Assembly (NCBI GenBank): GCA_017577615.1
Contig: PKRE01000002.1
Location: 372,001 to 436,000 of the forward strand
Length of the DNA: 64,000 nucleotides
Direction: 5' to 3'
Source: Gammaproteobacteria bacterium
GTDB taxonomy: Bacteria; Pseudomonadota; Gammaproteobacteria; Steroidobacterales; Steroidobacteraceae
A program made the translations under genes and the position numbers. Below the pieces are notes generated by a model. The model was not told where the DNA came from, ran no database searches, and worked only from the letters and a program-made list of their open reading frames with translations. Below are positions 43,859 to 52,116 of this stretch, in pieces. Position 1 is the stretch's first letter. Each line of letters begins with the position of its first letter.

Positions 43859-44647
43859 TCAGTTGAACTGCTGCACGCTGGTCACCAGCGTATGGACCGT
43901 GAGCGTCCAGCCGTCGACGAGCACGAACAGCAGCAGCTTGAAAGGCAAGGAGATGACGAGCGGCGACAGCATCATCATGCCCATCGCCATCAAGACGGAC
44001 GATACGATGAGATCGATCACCAGGAACGGAATGAACAGCATGCAACCGATCTGGAATGCGGTCTTCAGCTCGCTCAGCACGAACGCTGCGAGCTTGACGA
44101 GGAACGCGTGATCGTTCGGATCGTCGACCGGTCCTTCGCCAGCCAGTTGCGAGATCTGCTGCAAGGAGCTCTTGTGGGTCTGCGCCAGCATGAAGCGCGA
44201 GATTGGCTCCTCGGCGATCGCCAGCGCTTCCTGCAGCGTAATCTGCTCCTGATCGTACGGCACGATCGCCTCGTTCCAGATGTGCTCGCCGATCGGGCGC
44301 ATGACCAGTAAGGTCAGAATGAGCGCGACACCCGTGACGATCCGGTTGGGCACGCCCTGCTGCAAGCCGAGTGCTTGTCTGAGCAGCACGAGGATGATCA
44401 CGAAGCGCGTGAAGCTCGTCATCATGAGCACCATCACGGGCAGCAGCCCGAGCAGGGTCATGATGATGAGCACCTGCATCTTGACGGTGAACTCGGTCCT
44501 GTTCCCGTCGTCGGTGGCGCCGATGATCGTGATCGGCTGAGCGGCCGCCGTATCCGGCAGCAGCGACAGCGTCACGGCACAGAACGCGGCGACAGCCAGC
44601 AGCGCGTAGGGGAATGCTCTGCGGTTGATGCAGGCAACCAGGCTCAT
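43859..44647 (-). CDS. fliP: Flagellar export protein FliP
   Basis: 262-residue export-pore subunit with a cleavable N-terminal signal (LLAVAAFCAVTLSLLPDTAAA). The family body follows: LLGLLPVMVLMMTSFTRFVIIL, LRQALGLQQGVPNRIVTGVAL and the late AFQIGCMLFIPFLVIDLIV. FliO is normally encoded just before fliP, but here fliN overlaps the fliP start directly (ATGA). Confidence 0.95.
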   Translation of the reverse strand: MSLVACINRRAFPYALLAVAAFCAVTLSLLPDTAAAQPITIIGATDDGNRTEFTVKMQVLIIMTLLGLLPVMVLMMTSFTRFVIILVLLRQALGLQQGVPNRIVTGVALILTLLVMRPIGEHIWNEAIVPYDQEQITLQEALAIAEEPISRFMLAQTHKSSLQQISQLAGEGPVDDPNDHAFLVKLAAFVLSELKTAFQIGCMLFIPFLVIDLIVSSVLMAMGMMMLSPLVISLPFKLLLFVLVDGWTLTVHTLVTSVQQFN

Positions 44648-45000
44648 GTCAAAGAACCCAGTTCCAAATCACTCAGCTCGAGCACACGCAAACCGTACTT
44701 CTCACCGCTTACGACCACTTCGGCGCGACCAATCGGTGTGCCGTTGACCTTGATAATCAAGGGTTCACCAGCCAGCGTATCGAGCTCGATCACGCTGTTG
44801 GGCTCGATGGTCGCGAGCTCCTGCAACGAGATGCGCGCCGAGCCCACTTCCAACGTCAAGGTCACCGGGATCTTGCGCATCATCTGCGTGAAGTCGCGGC
44901 GCGGCCGGCTGCGCGGAGGTGGCGTCTCTTCCGCTTCGTCGAACTCGTCCGGCAGCTCGTTGGGCAGATCGTCCTGGTGCTGAGCTTCAGAGGTGTTCAT
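44644..45000 (-). CDS. fliN: Flagellar motor switch protein FliN
   Basis: 118 residues: an acidic N-terminal stretch, then the SpoA domain (MMRKIPVTLTLEVGSARISLQ, LDTLAGEPLIIKVNGTPIGRA, near 40-110). Together with FliM it forms the lower C-ring. It starts 2 bp after the fliM stop. The stop overlaps fliP. Confidence 0.93.
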   Translation of the reverse strand: MNTSEAQHQDDLPNELPDEFDEAEETPPPRSRPRRDFTQMMRKIPVTLTLEVGSARISLQELATIEPNSVIELDTLAGEPLIIKVNGTPIGRAEVVVSGEKYGLRVLELSDLELGSLT

Positions 45001-45002
45001 GA

Positions 45003-45881
45003 TCACTCCACATCTTCGAAGCAGGTGAGGCACAGCTTGCCTTTGTGCTCGGCAACGCTGGCAGTAAACAGGTGCGAGTCGCCGATGAGGACATCGGCAG
45101 ATGCGACTGTCACAGGAATGACATCGCCGACGCGTAGATCGAGCAGCGTGCCCAAATCGATCTGTTTCTCGATCAAACGGGCATTCAATGTGAGCCGCAG
45201 CCGCGACGGCAGCGGTTGCGTGTCCGTACGAACGATGCCTTCCCGGCGTTCGCGTCTTGGCGCCAGCGCACGCATGAGCCGCCCGATCCACTCCTCGTCG
45301 AAGCGGAAACGGAGCGTCCCTTCAAGACCGTACACTTGCTCGGTCACTGCAACGGATAGAGTCCAAGCACCGTCGCCGATCGCCGTCGCGCTTGGCGTGA
45401 ACTCTTGCGGCTGGCCAACCGCGCTCGCATCGCTCTGTAGACCTTCGATGGCAGCTGCCGCCGCAGCGACGAGCTGGCGCCCGAGTCGGCTCGCCAGGCG
45501 CTGCTCGGTCGCCGTCTCGCGCTCGTTCCACTCGTTGATATCGCTCGGCACCTTCATCTCGCTCGGCGACACACCATAGCGATACGCCAAGATGCACAGG
45601 AGGACCTTGCGATCTGTGCAGAAAGCGATGCTCCCGGCGTCCGAGCGGAAGTTAAGCCAGCGATGCGAGGATGCCGGCACATCTTGCTCGAATCTGAGCG
45701 CGCCGATCTCGAATTGAGCTCGGTAGCGCCGGTTGAACCAAGCCTGAAAGAGATCGATGAGATCCTTGCGGAAACGCTCGGTGTACTTGTCGAGCAGATG
45801 TACTGGACGTCCCAGTGTGCGCGGATCGAGAACCTGATAGGTGCGCGCGGCCTTGCGTGACGAAAGTGCGACCGTCTCCAT
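45003..45881 (-). CDS. fliM: Flagellar motor switch protein FliM, lateral-type, lacking CheY-binding segment
   Basis: 292 residues with the FliM middle domain (LFQAWFNRRYRAQFEIGALRF-type region split across helices) and the C-terminal SpoA domain (QIDLGTLLDLRVGDVIPV). The start is ATG 45881; TTG 45887 is possible. The N-terminus begins METVALSSRKAARTY. The usual N-terminal EIDALL CheY-binding motif is absent, and a stop codon (TGA) closes the frame just upstream, so it is not hidden by a wrong start. It is the first gene of the minus-strand unit. Confidence 0.9.
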   Translation of the reverse strand: METVALSSRKAARTYQVLDPRTLGRPVHLLDKYTERFRKDLIDLFQAWFNRRYRAQFEIGALRFEQDVPASSHRWLNFRSDAGSIAFCTDRKVLLCILAYRYGVSPSEMKVPSDINEWNERETATEQRLASRLGRQLVAAAAAAIEGLQSDASAVGQPQEFTPSATAIGDGAWTLSVAVTEQVYGLEGTLRFRFDEEWIGRLMRALAPRRERREGIVRTDTQPLPSRLRLTLNARLIEKQIDLGTLLDLRVGDVIPVTVASADVLIGDSHLFTASVAEHKGKLCLTCFEDVE

Positions 45882-46452
45882 GTGCAATGCTGCTCATATG
45901 AAAGTCTCCACGCGCTGTGTATCGGGGAGGCGCGCAAAATCTTTATCGTCAGAAGGCAATATAGGGGAGCGACTTACATGCCCGGCGGGCGAATGACTCG
46001 ATCAAGCGTGCGTGTAAGCGAGGAATGAACGCGCACGAGTCGGTCCGCGACTGCCGGGACAAGCGTTGTGCATCAGAGCGTTTTCCGCGCATGACAGCGC
46101 TGTAATCCATCCCAGTCCGGTGACTGCGACGGAGCCTCCTGCCGCCAAGCTCATTGGAATGCGTGAAACACCCAATTGCGAGTCTCTCGTGCGATTACAC
46201 AAACCCGATCACTGCACACTAAGACAATGTCCGCCTGGATCCGTGGCAACGTACGACGATGGATGCAACGTCCGCACAGGAATTGCTGAAAGTGCCGTTT
46301 GAAATGAGCACTGGCTAACAGAATCGTATCGGCGCACCTCAATTTGGTCTGCGTTCAGACGATAGGCTCGGCTGTGAGGCACTCGGGAGATTCTCAGCAC
46401 ATATCTCGAGTGACGACATCAGCAATCGTCGACACTGGAGTCTAGCGACAAC
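45882..46452. other. Divergent flagellar control region (fliM/fliE)
   Basis: About 570 bp without a convincing gene between the two divergent flagellar units. In Flag-2 loci the sigma-54 activator gene lafK is often here; no such gene is present. A sigma-28-like element is at 46339. No clear sigma-54 -24/-12 pair (GG-N10-GC) was found by eye. Confidence 0.5.
46339..46365 (+). promoter_or_regulatory. Sigma-28-like promoter upstream of fliE
   Basis: TCAA, 15 bp, then GACGATAG. This agrees with the flagellar sigma-28 consensus TAAA-N15-GCCGATAA at three of four and six of eight positions, with exact spacing. It ends 87 bp before the fliE start. The match is modest and found by eye. Confidence 0.3.
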
Positions 46453-46800
46453 ATGGATTATGGAATGAGTGCGTCGATCGCCGCCGTCGAAGCGCGCATC
46501 GAACAAGATGTACGAGCGTTGTCGTCACCGTCCATCAAACCCAGCCTCGACATAGAACCGGCGCACGGCCATCGAGACAGCCAAGGTCTTGCAGCTGGTT
46601 TCCGTCAAATCCTCTACGCCGTCAATGCCCAGGATCAAGCAGCCGCCGACAAGATGGCTGCGGTCGATAGCGGCCAGAGTGACGATCTCGTCGGTGCGAT
46701 GCTCGCCAGTCAGCAAGCCAGTCTGTCCTTCTCGATGCTACTGCAGGTGCGCAACAAGGTTGTGGCAGCGCTGGACGATTTGATGAAGCTGCACCTCTGA
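46453..46800 (+). CDS. fliE: Flagellar basal-body protein FliE
   Basis: 115 residues. The C-terminal part carries the FliE pattern: VNAQDQAAADKMAAVDSGQ, LVGAMLASQQASLSFSMLLQVRNKVV in two pieces. It links the MS ring to the rod. It is the first gene of the long plus-strand flagellar unit. The ATG is preceded by GGAG about 12 bases upstream. Confidence 0.9.
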   Translation: MDYGMSASIAAVEARIEQDVRALSSPSIKPSLDIEPAHGHRDSQGLAAGFRQILYAVNAQDQAAADKMAAVDSGQSDDLVGAMLASQQASLSFSMLLQVRNKVVAALDDLMKLHL

Positions 46801-46810
46801 TCGCACCGGA

Positions 46811-48505
46811 GTGGCTCCCTTGACTGCGATGCTCAAGTCATTGCTGGCGCGTCTGCGTCCAGCCGGTGCCGCCGGGCAACAGAACGTCGGCGATCTCCTG
46901 CGCGGGTTAATGCCGATCGCGTTGCTTGCCACCGGCATCACAGCACTCGTGCTGATGTTCATGTGGCGCGAGAACGCCTCGTACAAGGCGCTTTTCGGCG
47001 CACGCGAGAATGTCTCCGCGGCGGAAATGATGGCTGTCCTCGACGAGGCGTCCATCCCGTATCGGATACATCCGGACAGCGGTCAAGTGATGGTGCCGGG
47101 CAATCGGCTCGGCGAGGCACGCATGCTGCTCGCATCGAAGGGCGTGGTGGGGAAACTGCCCGCCGGCCTCGAGCTGATGGATCGCAACGATCCGCTCGGC
47201 GTGAGCCAGTTCGTGCAGGACGTGCGATTCAGGCGCGGGCTGGAAGGTGAGCTTGCCCAGAGCATCATGTCGCTCGATGCGGTGGAGCGTGCACGCGTGC
47301 ACCTGTCCATCCCGCGCAGCTCCTCCTTCGTGCTCTCCAATAACGAGCAAAGCTCGGCTTCGGTGGTGGTGACGCTCAAGCCAGGCCGACATCTCGAGGA
47401 CGAGCAGATCGCCGCCATCATCAGCATGGTTGCTGGCAGCACTGCAGGTCTCGATCCCTCACGCGTCACGCTCGTTGATCAGGCAGGCCGGCTGCTGTCC
47501 GCACGCGTCGATTTCACCGAAGGCTACGAAGCAGGGCAAGGCAACGATGCTGCACGTCGCATTGAGGAAACCCTGCGTCAAAACGTACGCGACCTGCTGG
47601 CGCCAGTCATCGGCGAAAGCAACTTCCGCGTGAGCATTGCTGCGGACGTCGACAGCGATCGCATCAAAGAAACGCACGAGCGCTACGGCGAGACACCGAA
47701 AGTGCTCAGTGAGGCATTGCGCGAAGAGCAAGATACCGATCCGCTGGCTCTCGGCGTGCCTGGCTCGCTCAGCAATCGTCCTGTATCGGTGGCGGCTGCG
47801 GCAGCAGATGAGGGCTCAGCGGAAAACCTGACGAGCAGCACGCAGCGCAATGCTGCGACTCGACAGTATGCGTACGACCGCACGATCACACAGATTCAGC
47901 GCGGTCGTCATCGCCTGCGCAAGCTCCATGTCGCAGTGGTGTTGAACGCTGCCGCCGCACCCGGTGGCGCTTCGGCCTGGACGGACGCGCAACTGGCCGA
48001 TGTAGAGCGCGTCTTGCGCAGCGGGCTCGGTATCGATGAAGCCCGTGGCGATACGCTCGTCGTCTCGACGCTCGCGTTCCCGCCAGCACCACCACAACAA
48101 CCCTGGTGGCAGCAACGCGAAACGATCATCGACGCGAGCACCTGGCTGTCCTATTTCGTGGGCGCGCTGCTCGCATTCTTCCTCGTTCTGCGACCACTCC
48201 TGAAGCTCCTGCAGCAGCGCTTGGCGCTGCCGCCATCCGCGCCTCAGTCGGTCGAGGCACAGGTGGTCGAACCCGATTCCGCAAGTCCCGCTCTCAGCAA
48301 CGATGCAGCGGATCACGCCGCACAGCTCGGGCACGCTCGCCGCGCGATGTCGGTCGGCCCGCTGCTCGAAGATTACGACCTGCCGCCGCCTGGGTCGCCC
48401 ATCGATGTGATGGTCGACCACTTGAAGGTGCTGGCTTCGAAGGAGCCCGAGCGCGTCGCGGAAGTCGTCAAACAATGGGTGCAGAGCAATGTCCGATCAA
48501 GGTAA
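46811..48505 (+). CDS. fliF: Flagellar MS-ring protein FliF
   Basis: 564 residues forming the MS ring in the inner membrane. An early membrane helix (LLATGITALVLMFMW) and a late one (TWLSYFVGALLAFFLVLRPLL) bracket the ring-building domains (LDEASIPYRIH, RARVHLSIPRSSSFV). The C-terminal tail (PERVAEVVKQWVQ) is the FliG-binding segment. The GTG at 46811 is one possible start; TTG 46820, with GGAG at good spacing, or ATG 46829 are also plausible. It overlaps fliG by 17 bp. Confidence 0.93.
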   Translation: MAPLTAMLKSLLARLRPAGAAGQQNVGDLLRGLMPIALLATGITALVLMFMWRENASYKALFGARENVSAAEMMAVLDEASIPYRIHPDSGQVMVPGNRLGEARMLLASKGVVGKLPAGLELMDRNDPLGVSQFVQDVRFRRGLEGELAQSIMSLDAVERARVHLSIPRSSSFVLSNNEQSSASVVVTLKPGRHLEDEQIAAIISMVAGSTAGLDPSRVTLVDQAGRLLSARVDFTEGYEAGQGNDAARRIEETLRQNVRDLLAPVIGESNFRVSIAADVDSDRIKETHERYGETPKVLSEALREEQDTDPLALGVPGSLSNRPVSVAAAAADEGSAENLTSSTQRNAATRQYAYDRTITQIQRGRHRLRKLHVAVVLNAAAAPGGASAWTDAQLADVERVLRSGLGIDEARGDTLVVSTLAFPPAPPQQPWWQQRETIIDASTWLSYFVGALLAFFLVLRPLLKLLQQRLALPPSAPQSVEAQVVEPDSASPALSNDAADHAAQLGHARRAMSVGPLLEDYDLPPPGSPIDVMVDHLKVLASKEPERVAEVVKQWVQSNVRSR

Positions 48506-49514
48506 TACAGCGCTTGCCTTGACTCCAACTACGACACCGCTCGAACGCGCAGCCATCGTCTTGCTGAGCATGGGCGAAGAGCTCGCTGCAGCCGTGCTGC
48601 GTTGTCTATCGCGCGAGGAGCTGCTCGAGGTCACGCAGACGATGTCGCGTATGAGCGGCATCAAAGTGGAAGCCGTCAAACAGTCGTTGCAGAGCTTCTT
48701 CGACGATTATCGCTTGCAGAGTGGCGTGCACGGTGCTTCGCGAAACTACCTGAAGCGCTCGCTCGACCTGGCACTCGGCAGCGACATCGCCAACAGTGTC
48801 CTCAACACGATCTACGGCGATGCCATCCGTCCCAAGATGGAACGCTTGCAGTGGGCATCGCCGAAGTGGCTGGCCGAGCGAATCAGCCATGAGCACGTGC
48901 GCATGCAGACCGTCTTCTTGGCGTTCCTGCCGCCGGCGCTCGCCAGCGAAGTGATCGCGGCACTGCCTCCCGAGGATCGCGACGCTGCATTGCTGAACAT
49001 GGCGCGGCTCGACGAGATCGATCGCGAGCTGTTGAACGAGCTCGAAGAGCTGGTCGATCAGTGTCTGGAAAGTCTGGGACTGCAGAGTGCCAGCATCGAA
49101 GGGGTCAAACAGGTCGCGGAGATTCTAAATCGCGTCCCGGGAGACCGGGCGCAGATGGTCGAGAGCTTGCGTGCGCGCGATGCGGCGATCGTCGATGAGA
49201 TCGAGCGGCGCATGTACGACTTCTTCATCCTGTCGCGTCAGACCGATGCGACGTTGCAGCGAATCCTCGAAGTAGTGCCTCTCGAGCTGTGGGCCATCGC
49301 GCTCAAGGGTGCGGAGCGGCCCCTGCGCGAGGCAATCATGCGTGTCATGCCGCGTCGCCAGGCGCAAACCCTCGAAGACATGATCAGACGGGCCGGTCCT
49401 GTGCCGCGCAGCCGCATCGAGCAGACACGGCAGGAAATCATGGCACAAGTCAAAGCGCTGGCCGACGAAGGCGAAATCGAAGTGCAGCTGTTCCAAGAGG
49501 CAGTCATCGAATGA
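48489..49514 (+). CDS. fliG: Flagellar motor switch protein FliG
   Basis: 341 residues. The N-terminal FliF-binding domain starts LERAAIVLLSMGEELAAAVL; the C-terminal torque domain includes ELWAIALKGAERPLREAIM and MPRRQAQTLEDMI, with charged residues expected to contact MotA. It couples stator and rotor. The start lies inside the fliF 3' end, and the stop overlaps fliH. Confidence 0.94.
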   Translation: MSDQGNTALALTPTTTPLERAAIVLLSMGEELAAAVLRCLSREELLEVTQTMSRMSGIKVEAVKQSLQSFFDDYRLQSGVHGASRNYLKRSLDLALGSDIANSVLNTIYGDAIRPKMERLQWASPKWLAERISHEHVRMQTVFLAFLPPALASEVIAALPPEDRDAALLNMARLDEIDRELLNELEELVDQCLESLGLQSASIEGVKQVAEILNRVPGDRAQMVESLRARDAAIVDEIERRMYDFFILSRQTDATLQRILEVVPLELWAIALKGAERPLREAIMRVMPRRQAQTLEDMIRRAGPVPRSRIEQTRQEIMAQVKALADEGEIEVQLFQEAVIE

Positions 49515-50260
49515 GAGCTTGGAGAGCGCATCGGTTCACTCCTTTGACAGAGCTGCTGGGCAGCGAAGGCGGACGCATGGGCTTGCCTGCGCACATGTCT
49601 GCGCAGGCGTACGCGTCGCTGGCCGATGGCTATCAACGGGGCGTCGAGCGAGGCTACCGAGAAGGACGCGAGGCTGGCTATCGCGAAGGCCGGGAAGAGG
49701 GTTTCGAGCAGGGGCGTGCCGATGGTCACCGCGAGGGACTGGAAGCCGGGCGACGCGAAGTGCTCGAGCGCTTCGAATCGCTCGCCGCGCCGATCGAGGC
49801 AATCATCGACGGTCTCAAGCGTCTGCAAGCCGATTATCAATCCTCTCTGCGGCGCGAAGTCGTGGAGCTGGTGGCGAAAGTCGCCCGGCAGGTGATTCGT
49901 TGCGAGCTGGCGTTACAACCCGCGCAAGTGCTCGCGCTCGTCGACGAGACGCTCGCGACCATGCCGCACGCGCCCGATCACACGATCGAGGTGTACCTGA
50001 ACGAGGGCGATCTGCAGCGGATTCGCGAGATTGACGGTGCTCGCGCCGTGCAGTGGAACTTGTTGCCGGATCCACGGCTCGAGCCGGGCGAATGCCGTGT
50101 CAAGTCCGGCACACACGAAGCGGATGCCGGATGCCGACAGCGTCTCGCGGCGTGCATGGACAAAATTCGCGAGCAACTCCTGTCGAGCGAAGGGGACGTT
50201 GAGCCTGTGCAGGATGCACCGCCTGCGCCCGAATCTGAGGCAACGGAGCACGTTGCATGA
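49511..50260 (+). CDS. fliH: Flagellar export ATPase regulator FliH
   Basis: 249 residues. A glycine-repeat helix (GYQRGVERGYREGREAGYRE, residues about 38-57, and its continuation) has the GxxxG pattern of FliH. It is followed by the FliI-binding C-terminal domain (REVVELVAKVARQVIRCELA). It negatively regulates FliI and links it to the C-ring. ATG 49511 overlaps the fliG stop, and the stop overlaps fliI. Confidence 0.92.
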   Translation: MRAWRAHRFTPLTELLGSEGGRMGLPAHMSAQAYASLADGYQRGVERGYREGREAGYREGREEGFEQGRADGHREGLEAGRREVLERFESLAAPIEAIIDGLKRLQADYQSSLRREVVELVAKVARQVIRCELALQPAQVLALVDETLATMPHAPDHTIEVYLNEGDLQRIREIDGARAVQWNLLPDPRLEPGECRVKSGTHEADAGCRQRLAACMDKIREQLLSSEGDVEPVQDAPPAPESEATEHVA

Positions 50261-51567
50261 TCAGTGACGTCCTGCGCAAGCTCGAGCTCGGCAATGTGCC
50301 GGTGGCCACTCCCACGGGTCGGCTCGTGGGTGCGTCCGGCTTGTTGCTCGAGAGCATCGGCTGCACGCTGCGCACAGGTCAGCGTTGCAGCGTGGAGACG
50401 GCTGATGGCGAGTGGATCGACGCGCAGGTCGTCGGTTTTCGCGGCGACGTCTCTTATCTAATGCCGTTCAAGAGCCCCGAAGGTCTTGCAACCGGCGCCC
50501 GTGTTCTGCCGCGCAAGGAACGCGAGACGCTGCGCATCGGGCCTTCCTGGCTCGGGCGCATCGTCAATGGCTTGGGTGAACCCGTGGATGGACGCGGCCG
50601 GCTCGGTGGTGAGCATGTGCTCGATCCACAACCCCGACGGGTGAATCCCTTGAAAAAGAAGCCCGTCAAAGAGCCGCTCGACGTCGGCGTGCGCGCGATC
50701 AACGGTGTGCTCACGCTTGGCAAAGGGCAGCGTGTTGGCCTCATGGCCGGCAGCGGCGTCGGCAAGAGCGTGCTGCTTGGCTTGATCACGCGTCAAACGA
50801 TTGCCGATGTGATCGTCGTCGGATTGATCGGCGAGCGTGGTCGCGAAGTGCGCGAGTTCATCGACCTTTCTCTTGGCGAAGCAGGGCTCAAGCGTGCCGT
50901 GGTCGTGGTCGCGCCTGCAGACGAGTCGCCGTTGATGCGACTGCGCGCCACGGAGCTCTGTCATTCCATCGCCGTGTACTTTCGTGACCAAGGTCTCGAC
51001 GTTCTGCTGCTCGTCGATTCATTGACGCGCTATGCGATGGCGCGCCGAGAAGTCGCACTGGCGCTCGGTGAGCCGCCGGCGACGCGCGGTTATCCGCCGT
51101 CTGTGTTCAGTCTCCTGCCGCAGCTCGTAGAGACGGCTGGCAACGGAGAGGGTGAACGGGGCAGCATGAGCGCAATCTATACCGTGCTTGCGGAAGGAGA
51201 CGACCAGCAAGATCCCGTCGTCGATACTGCGCGTGCCATTCTCGATGGTCACATCGTGCTGACCCGCGAGCTCGCCGAGCGCGGACACTATCCAGCGATC
51301 GACATCGCGCAATCCGTCAGTCGCTGCATGCCGCTCGTGACCACGCCCGAGCACCAGCGGGCTGCGCGCGAGCTGAAGGCGATGGTGGCGCGTCACGAGC
51401 AAGTGCGTGAGCTCTTGCCGCTCGGTGCGTACGTTCCCGGTGCCGATCCGCTGACCGATCGTGCGGTGGCGTTGTATCCGAAGATCGAAGCGTTTCTGCA
51501 CCAGGGCACGCGCGAGCCGGCACCTCTCGAGGCGACCATCGCAGCTCTTCAGGAGCTGATGGCATGA
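50257..51567 (+). CDS. fliI: Flagellum-specific ATPase FliI
   Basis: 436-residue hexameric ATPase that energises and unfolds export substrates. Walker A GSGVGKSVLLG near 167, Walker B VLLLVDSLTRYAMARREV near 250, and the family stretch GYPPSVFSLLPQLVE are present. It lies between fliH and fliJ with overlaps on both sides. Confidence 0.96.
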   Translation: MISDVLRKLELGNVPVATPTGRLVGASGLLLESIGCTLRTGQRCSVETADGEWIDAQVVGFRGDVSYLMPFKSPEGLATGARVLPRKERETLRIGPSWLGRIVNGLGEPVDGRGRLGGEHVLDPQPRRVNPLKKKPVKEPLDVGVRAINGVLTLGKGQRVGLMAGSGVGKSVLLGLITRQTIADVIVVGLIGERGREVREFIDLSLGEAGLKRAVVVVAPADESPLMRLRATELCHSIAVYFRDQGLDVLLLVDSLTRYAMARREVALALGEPPATRGYPPSVFSLLPQLVETAGNGEGERGSMSAIYTVLAEGDDQQDPVVDTARAILDGHIVLTRELAERGHYPAIDIAQSVSRCMPLVTTPEHQRAARELKAMVARHEQVRELLPLGAYVPGADPLTDRAVALYPKIEAFLHQGTREPAPLEATIAALQELMA

Positions 51568-52028
51568 GCGCAGCACGTCGCATCGAGCAACTCGGGCAGC
51601 TCCTCGAGCTGCGCCACCGCGAAGTCGAGCGCCTGAGCGCAGAGATGGCCACTCAGCGTGCCACGCGCCAGCGCTATCTGAACAACCTGGCACGGCTCGA
51701 CGAGCTGTGCGTGACCAGCGGTGCCAGCGGCATGCAGTACCGACCCGGCCAGCAATCTCCGCTGCTGTCGCCGGCACTCTCATTGAATGTGAGCGGCTAC
51801 AAGCAAGTCGTCATGAACATGGCTGCCGCGCATCGACTCGACTTGTCGTTGCACGAAGCGGAGATGCAGAAGACACAGCAGCTGATGACTGCCGCCGCCC
51901 GCCGCCATCAAGCGCTGGATCAGGTCCTCACCCGCAAGAGAGCGAAGCTGCAGCGTGCACGCGCGGTGCGCGAGCAGAAGCACCAGGACGATCTTGCGAC
52001 ACAGGTCTGGTTACGGGGACAAAAGTAG
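51564..52028 (+). CDS. fliJ: Flagellar export chaperone FliJ
   Basis: 154-residue, mostly helical, charged protein with two long coiled-coil segments (RIEQLGQLLELRHREVERLS and the C-terminal RRHQALDQVLTRKRAKLQRA). It belongs by position, size and coiled-coil structure to FliJ, the general chaperone and FliI activator. It overlaps the fliI stop. An 88-bp gap follows before fliD. Confidence 0.85.
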   Translation: MSAARRIEQLGQLLELRHREVERLSAEMATQRATRQRYLNNLARLDELCVTSGASGMQYRPGQQSPLLSPALSLNVSGYKQVVMNMAAAHRLDLSLHEAEMQKTQQLMTAAARRHQALDQVLTRKRAKLQRARAVREQKHQDDLATQVWLRGQK

Positions 52029-52116
52029 ATGCAGGCGCGGCAGACATTTCAGGCTTGGCTGCTTCGGGTCGCTCTTAGTCAGGTGGACGTTGATTCGCTT
52101 CTCATAGGAGCGTGCC

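Noticed and set aside
42803..44311. 502-codon plus-strand frame opposite fliR, fliQ and fliP
   Set aside because: Arg/His/Glu/Gln-rich shadow of three certain flagellar genes, with no independent motif.
45882..46452. Sigma-54 promoter for fliE or fliM
   Set aside because: No GG-N10-GC pair with the right flanks was found on either strand by eye.
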